A DNA stretch of 64,000 nucleotides from Pseudanabaena mucicola str. Chao 1806. Its GTDB lineage: Bacteria > Cyanobacteriota > Cyanobacteriia > Pseudanabaenales > Pseudanabaenaceae. The stretch spans positions 1,829,001 through 1,893,000 of the forward strand of contig NZ_CP097329.1 in NCBI RefSeq assembly GCF_030323025.1, written 5' to 3'. Shown in pieces: positions 60,614-64,000 of this stretch. Position 1 is the stretch's first letter, and each line of letters starts with the position of its first letter. The notes under the pieces are model-generated. The model made no database searches, was not told the DNA's origin, and worked only from the letters and a program-made list of their open reading frames with translations. The position numbers and the translations under genes were made by a program.

Positions 60614-60979
60614 ACGTATAATTCAGACATAAAGATGTTAATTCTCAAAAAGCTATACAAAATTTTAGGCAGTGACCTTGTTATCAGCTTTAATGCGAAT
60701 AGATCGCAAATTTAATCCTCAATAAATACTTATACACTATTTAAGTGAGAATTAATTGCAATAAACCAAGAAATTGTCAATAACATTATATTATAGATTA
60801 TTCATATGTAATAGTGTTTGATTATTCTTTGGGGGATGATCTGGCACTTTTCGAGGCGTTCATGCTGGATAATTCATGTTTGACTTAATATCACTCCTCC
60901 CTAAAAATTATTGTTAGGCTTAGGTAATAGTACTGTTAGCCATCTCTAAATCTAAATTCAACCATCAATTACCTATTCC
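60614..60979. other. Divergent promoter region between the iron operon and mfd
   Basis: 366 bp, AT-rich, without palindromic elements. I see no unambiguous Fur box or other operator by eye. No gene is evident. Confidence 0.5.
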
Positions 60980-63900
60980 ATGCCATTTCCCTCTGTAATT
61001 CGTTCATTAATCCGATCGCCACTCACTGATGAACTAGAGAGTAAACTGGCGAGGAATCATCAACTAACGCTTTCAGGCTTATCGCGCGTAAGCAAAGGTT
61101 TAGTTAGCTCAACCCTGAGCCAGCGCCAAGAAAGATTAATGCTGGTGATTACCTCCACAATTGAGGAGGCAGGACGCTGGGCAGTGCAGCTTGAGACGAT
61201 GGGCTGGCATACGGTGCATTACTATCCCAATTCCGATATGTTGCCCTATGAGCCATATCAGCCTGAGTCAGAGGTAATCTGGGGACAGATGCAGGTATTG
61301 GCGGATTTAGCGGATTGGGATCAACTGGAAGGGGAAAAGAAAAAAATGGCGATCGTGGCAACCGATCGCGCTCTTCAAAAACATTTACCCAGCCCCCAAA
61401 AATTTAATGACTATTGTGCTCAACTTGAAGTTGGTTCCGAGATCAAGTTGCGGGATTTAGCCGAAAATCTCACGATCATGGGTTACGAAAATGCTTCTAC
61501 CGTTGAGACTGAGGGGCAATGGGCAAGGCGTGGGGACATCATCGATATTTTCCCTGTATCTAGCGAAATGCCTGTGCGGATTGATTGGTTCGGTGATGAG
61601 ATTGAGAGAATTCGCGAATTTGATCCTGCCACGCAGCGAGCCTTAGATAGCATTCCTTCAGTTTTACTAACTCCCATTAGTTACGGACATATTTTAGGTA
61701 GTTTAGAATTTCCTGATCAAGATGCTGAAGACGAATTTAGCAGCAAGGGCTTTGCTGTCCATCCGCTTTCTAGCGCTTCGCTCTTAGACTATTTACCCAA
61801 GCCAGAGCAATGCATCATCGTCATTGATGAATTAGAGCAATGTCAAGCCCATTGCGATCGCTGGTACGAATCCGCCGAAGAACTTTTCCCAGCTTTCTTA
61901 CACCCCTCTCCCCATGGGAGAGGAGCTGGGGGTGAGGGCAAACTCCATCGCTCCTTTGCGGAATGTTTAGCAGAAATCACTAAATTCGATCGCCTTGATT
62001 TATTTGAACTTGCCGAAGAAAATCGTGGCATAAATATGTCAAGTCGTCCTGTGCCAGCGATTCCGCATCAATTCGGTAAGATTGCTCAGACAATCCGTGA
62101 CTATCGTGAACAGAAGTACAAAATTATTCTCATTTCGGCACAACCATCACGCACAGTTGCCCTATTACAAGAGCATGACTGCCAAGCGCAATTTATCCCT
62201 AATGTGCGAGATTATCCTGCGATCGAGAAAACCCATAACCTGCGAATAGCCGTAGCTTTGAAATATTCAGGTATTGCCGAGATTCAAGGGTTTGTGTTGC
62301 CGACTTATCGTATTGTCGTCATTAGCGATCGCGAATTTTTTGGACAGCATGCCCTTGGTACACCCAATTATGTGCGAAAGCGCCGCAGAGCAACTTCTAA
62401 GCAGGTTGACATAAATAAGCTCTCCCCAGGGGATTACGTCGTCCACAAAAATCATGGTGTGGGGCAGTTTATCAAATTAGAGAAGTTGACTGTTAATAAT
62501 GAAACTCGCGAATATCTCGTTCTTAAATATGCGGATGGATTATTGCGCGTCGTAGTCGATCAGATGTCGATTCTGTCACGCTATCGGGGAATGCATGAGG
62601 CAAAACCTGAACTGCATAAAATGACGGGCAAGGCTTGGGCGAATACCACGACCAAGGCAAAGAAAGCTATTAAGAAAATTGCCTTTGATTTGCTAGAACT
62701 CTATGCCAAGCGATCGCAACAGGCTGGTTATGCTTTCCCGCCTGATAATCCTTGGCAACAGGAAATGGAAGATTCTTTTCCCTATCAACCCACACCTGAC
62801 CAACTCAAGGCAACTCAAGATGTCAAGCTAGATATGGAAAGTTCCCGACCAATGGATCGCCTTGTGTGTGGTGATGTTGGTTTCGGGAAAACAGAAGTTG
62901 CGATTCGGACGATCTTTAAAGCAGTAACTTCTGGTAAACAGGCGGCACTACTCGTTCCCACAACGATTCTCGCGCAGCAGCATTACCACAGCCTCCAAGA
63001 GCGCTATGCTGCCTATCCCGTGAATATAGCCCTACTGAACCGCTTTAAGAGTACTTCCGAAAAGAAAGAAATTATCCGCAAGCTGAAAACAGGTGAATTA
63101 GATATTGTCGTGGGTACGCACCAGCTTTTAGCTAAGGATGCAGAATTTAAGGATTTGGGTTTACTTGTCATTGACGAAGAGCAACGCTTCGGGGTGGCAC
63201 AAAAAGAGAAAATTAAAACTATGAAAACGGAAGTGGATGTGCTGACTCTCTCGGCAACACCAATTCCCAGAACCCTCTATATGGCTATGTCGGGCGTGCG
63301 GGAAATGAGTCTGATTACGACCCCACCACCATCGAGGCGATCGATCATAACCCATTTATCTCGCTATAATCTCGAATTAGTTCGCGCTGCCATTCGTCAA
63401 GAACTCGATCGTGGTGGTCAGATTTTCTATGTAGTATCGCGCATTGATGATATTGATGAAGTTGCAGCGAAAGTCCATGAAATGTTGCCATCGGTACGCA
63501 TGGCGATCGCCCACGGCCAGATGCCCGAATCAGAGCTAGAGTCAACCATGCTTAGCTTTAGTAGTGGCGAAGCGGACATGATGATCTGTACCACGATTAT
63601 CGAATCAGGCTTAGACATTCCAAGGGTAAACACCATCATTATCGAAGATGCCCAACGCTTTGGACTTGCTCAGCTTTATCAGTTGCGTGGTCGTGTCGGT
63701 CGTGCAGGCATCCAAGCCCATGCATGGCTCTTTTATCAAGAAAAGGGCGAACTCACCGATGTGGCTCGGAAACGTCTCAAGGCAATTCAAGAATTTACCC
63801 ATCTTGGCTCAGGCTATCAGTTAGCGATGCGTGATATGGAAATTAGAGGTGTCGGCAATCTCCTCGGTGCGGAACAATCTGGACAAATTAACACAATTGG

Positions 63901-64000
63901 CTTTGATCTCTATATGGAAATGCTCCAGGAAGCGATCGCGGAAATACGTGGCTCGGAAATCCCTGAAGTCGATGATACGCAGGTAGATCTACCGATTACC
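60980..64000 (+). CDS. mfd: Transcription-repair coupling factor (partial, runs off the right end)
   Basis: 1007 codons of Mfd from ATG 60980; the C-terminus is beyond the window. It removes stalled RNA polymerase and recruits UvrA. In order: a UvrB-like N-terminal module (about 1-330: [20 protein letters not shown]-like text [20 protein letters not shown]), the RNAP-interaction domain (about 480-545, [20 protein letters not shown]), and the RecG-like translocase with Walker A GDVGFGKT at 631-638, DEEQ at 732-735 and [11 protein letters not shown]. An in-frame CAC-CCC-rich repeat insertion lies at residues 308-320. Confidence 0.95.
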   Translation, partial: MPFPSVIRSLIRSPLTDELESKLARNHQLTLSGLSRVSKGLVSSTLSQRQERLMLVITSTIEEAGRWAVQLETMGWHTVHYYPNSDMLPYEPYQPESEVIWGQMQVLADLADWDQLEGEKKKMAIVATDRALQKHLPSPQKFNDYCAQLEVGSEIKLRDLAENLTIMGYENASTVETEGQWARRGDIIDIFPVSSEMPVRIDWFGDEIERIREFDPATQRALDSIPSVLLTPISYGHILGSLEFPDQDAEDEFSSKGFAVHPLSSASLLDYLPKPEQCIIVIDELEQCQAHCDRWYESAEELFPAFLHPSPHGRGAGGEGKLHRSFAECLAEITKFDRLDLFELAEENRGINMSSRPVPAIPHQFGKIAQTIRDYREQKYKIILISAQPSRTVALLQEHDCQAQFIPNVRDYPAIEKTHNLRIAVALKYSGIAEIQGFVLPTYRIVVISDREFFGQHALGTPNYVRKRRRATSKQVDINKLSPGDYVVHKNHGVGQFIKLEKLTVNNETREYLVLKYADGLLRVVVDQMSILSRYRGMHEAKPELHKMTGKAWANTTTKAKKAIKKIAFDLLELYAKRSQQAGYAFPPDNPWQQEMEDSFPYQPTPDQLKATQDVKLDMESSRPMDRLVCGDVGFGKTEVAIRTIFKAVTSGKQAALLVPTTILAQQHYHSLQERYAAYPVNIALLNRFKSTSEKKEIIRKLKTGELDIVVGTHQLLAKDAEFKDLGLLVIDEEQRFGVAQKEKIKTMKTEVDVLTLSATPIPRTLYMAMSGVREMSLITTPPPSRRSIITHLSRYNLELVRAAIRQELDRGGQIFYVVSRIDDIDEVAAKVHEMLPSVRMAIAHGQMPESELESTMLSFSSGEADMMICTTIIESGLDIPRVNTIIIEDAQRFGLAQLYQLRGRVGRAGIQAHAWLFYQEKGELTDVARKRLKAIQEFTHLGSGYQLAMRDMEIRGVGNLLGAEQSGQINTIGFDLYMEMLQEAIAEIRGSEIPEVDDTQVDLPIT
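61901..61939. mobile_element. Palindromic repeat inserted in frame inside mfd
   Basis: CACCCCTCTCCCC and GGGAGAGGAGCTGGGGGTG form an imperfect inverted repeat coding for [13 protein letters not shown]. The same class of motif (CCCTCACCCC...GGGGTGAGGG) lies at 15313-15375. Length 39 nt is divisible by three, so the protein stays intact. Confidence 0.75.

Noticed and set aside
60252-60632. Plus-strand ORF opposite the HHH lipoprotein
   Set aside because: Antisense shadow; the minus strand has a lipobox and an HHH motif.
60614-60979. Fur box in front of the iron permease operon
   Set aside because: The region is AT-rich, but no convincing 19-bp Fur palindrome could be picked by eye.
1-64000. 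tRNA or rRNA genes, or an intact prophage or ICE
   Set aside because: No tRNA T-arm motif with acceptor pairing, no rRNA segment and no structural phage genes were seen; RusA and HNH are isolated relics.

Overview
The window is a chromosomal segment of a cyanobacterium, most likely a filamentous, Pseudanabaena-like lineage (the genus is an inference). The evidence is dense HIP1 octamers (GCGATCGC) in genes and spacers, and genes typical of cyanobacteria: a CpcT/CpeT phycobiliprotein lyase, the sulfolipid glycosyltransferase SqdX, an IctB-type membrane protein, a CruA/CruP-type lycopene cyclase homologue, an SLH/OprB iron-uptake porin and a DHNA-CoA thioesterase. Most genes are core metabolism in short transcription units: aroF and aroA (shikimate pathway), acpP-fabF, purD, pfkA, rpiA, argG, cysK, ilvN, cbiT and cobK (cobalamin), mobA, and mfd, which runs off the right edge. 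One RNA gene is clear, the small SRP RNA at 33.8 kb.

Layout. 0-5 kb: aroF, thioesterase, methyltransferase, a split UPF0016 manganese-exporter pair and a CruP-like flavoprotein. 5-10 kb: an operon of a solute-binding lipoprotein, a large hybrid sensor kinase and a secreted protein. 10-15 kb: HAD phosphatase, 2-hydroxyacid dehydrogenase, AEC transporter, SDR and cupin. 15-19 kb: a porin, then a gene graveyard (HNH nuclease, its small partner and a HEPN protein, all broken). 19-26 kb: glutaminase-like, acpP, fabF, a solute-binding protein, a vMAP-type HTH protein, purD and the lyase. 26-33 kb: a broken PAS/GGDEF gene, DUF3352, an orphan permease, pfkA and a transposase fragment. 33-43 kb: SRP RNA, argG, cbiT, mobA, a Ser/Thr kinase, a BLUF-adenylyl cyclase, rpiA and cysK. 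43-46 kb: a defence-like cluster (membrane nuclease, DUF5677-like, PemK/MazF toxin pair), a HIP1 tandem array and cobK. 46-51 kb: a signalling island with two histidine kinases sharing an almost identical 607-bp kinase module, with a REC-GGDEF gene between them. 51-64 kb: ilvN, sqdX, aroA, a REase-HEPN fusion behind a broken rusA, ictB, an iron permease operon and mfd.

Two features stand out. First, a full-length BLUF-coupled adenylyl cyclase (39.2-40.3 kb) keeps every photochemical and catalytic residue I can check, so it is predicted to be a blue-light-activated cAMP producer. Second, the spacers are full of short palindromic elements bounded by TA dinucleotides, in at least nine sequence families. 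One 100-bp copy sits inside a HEPN gene so that removing the element plus one TA restores the reading frame, which is direct evidence of transposition. Others form nested insertions, supply hairpins and stop codons at gene ends, or (a different type) add in-frame codons within mfd.
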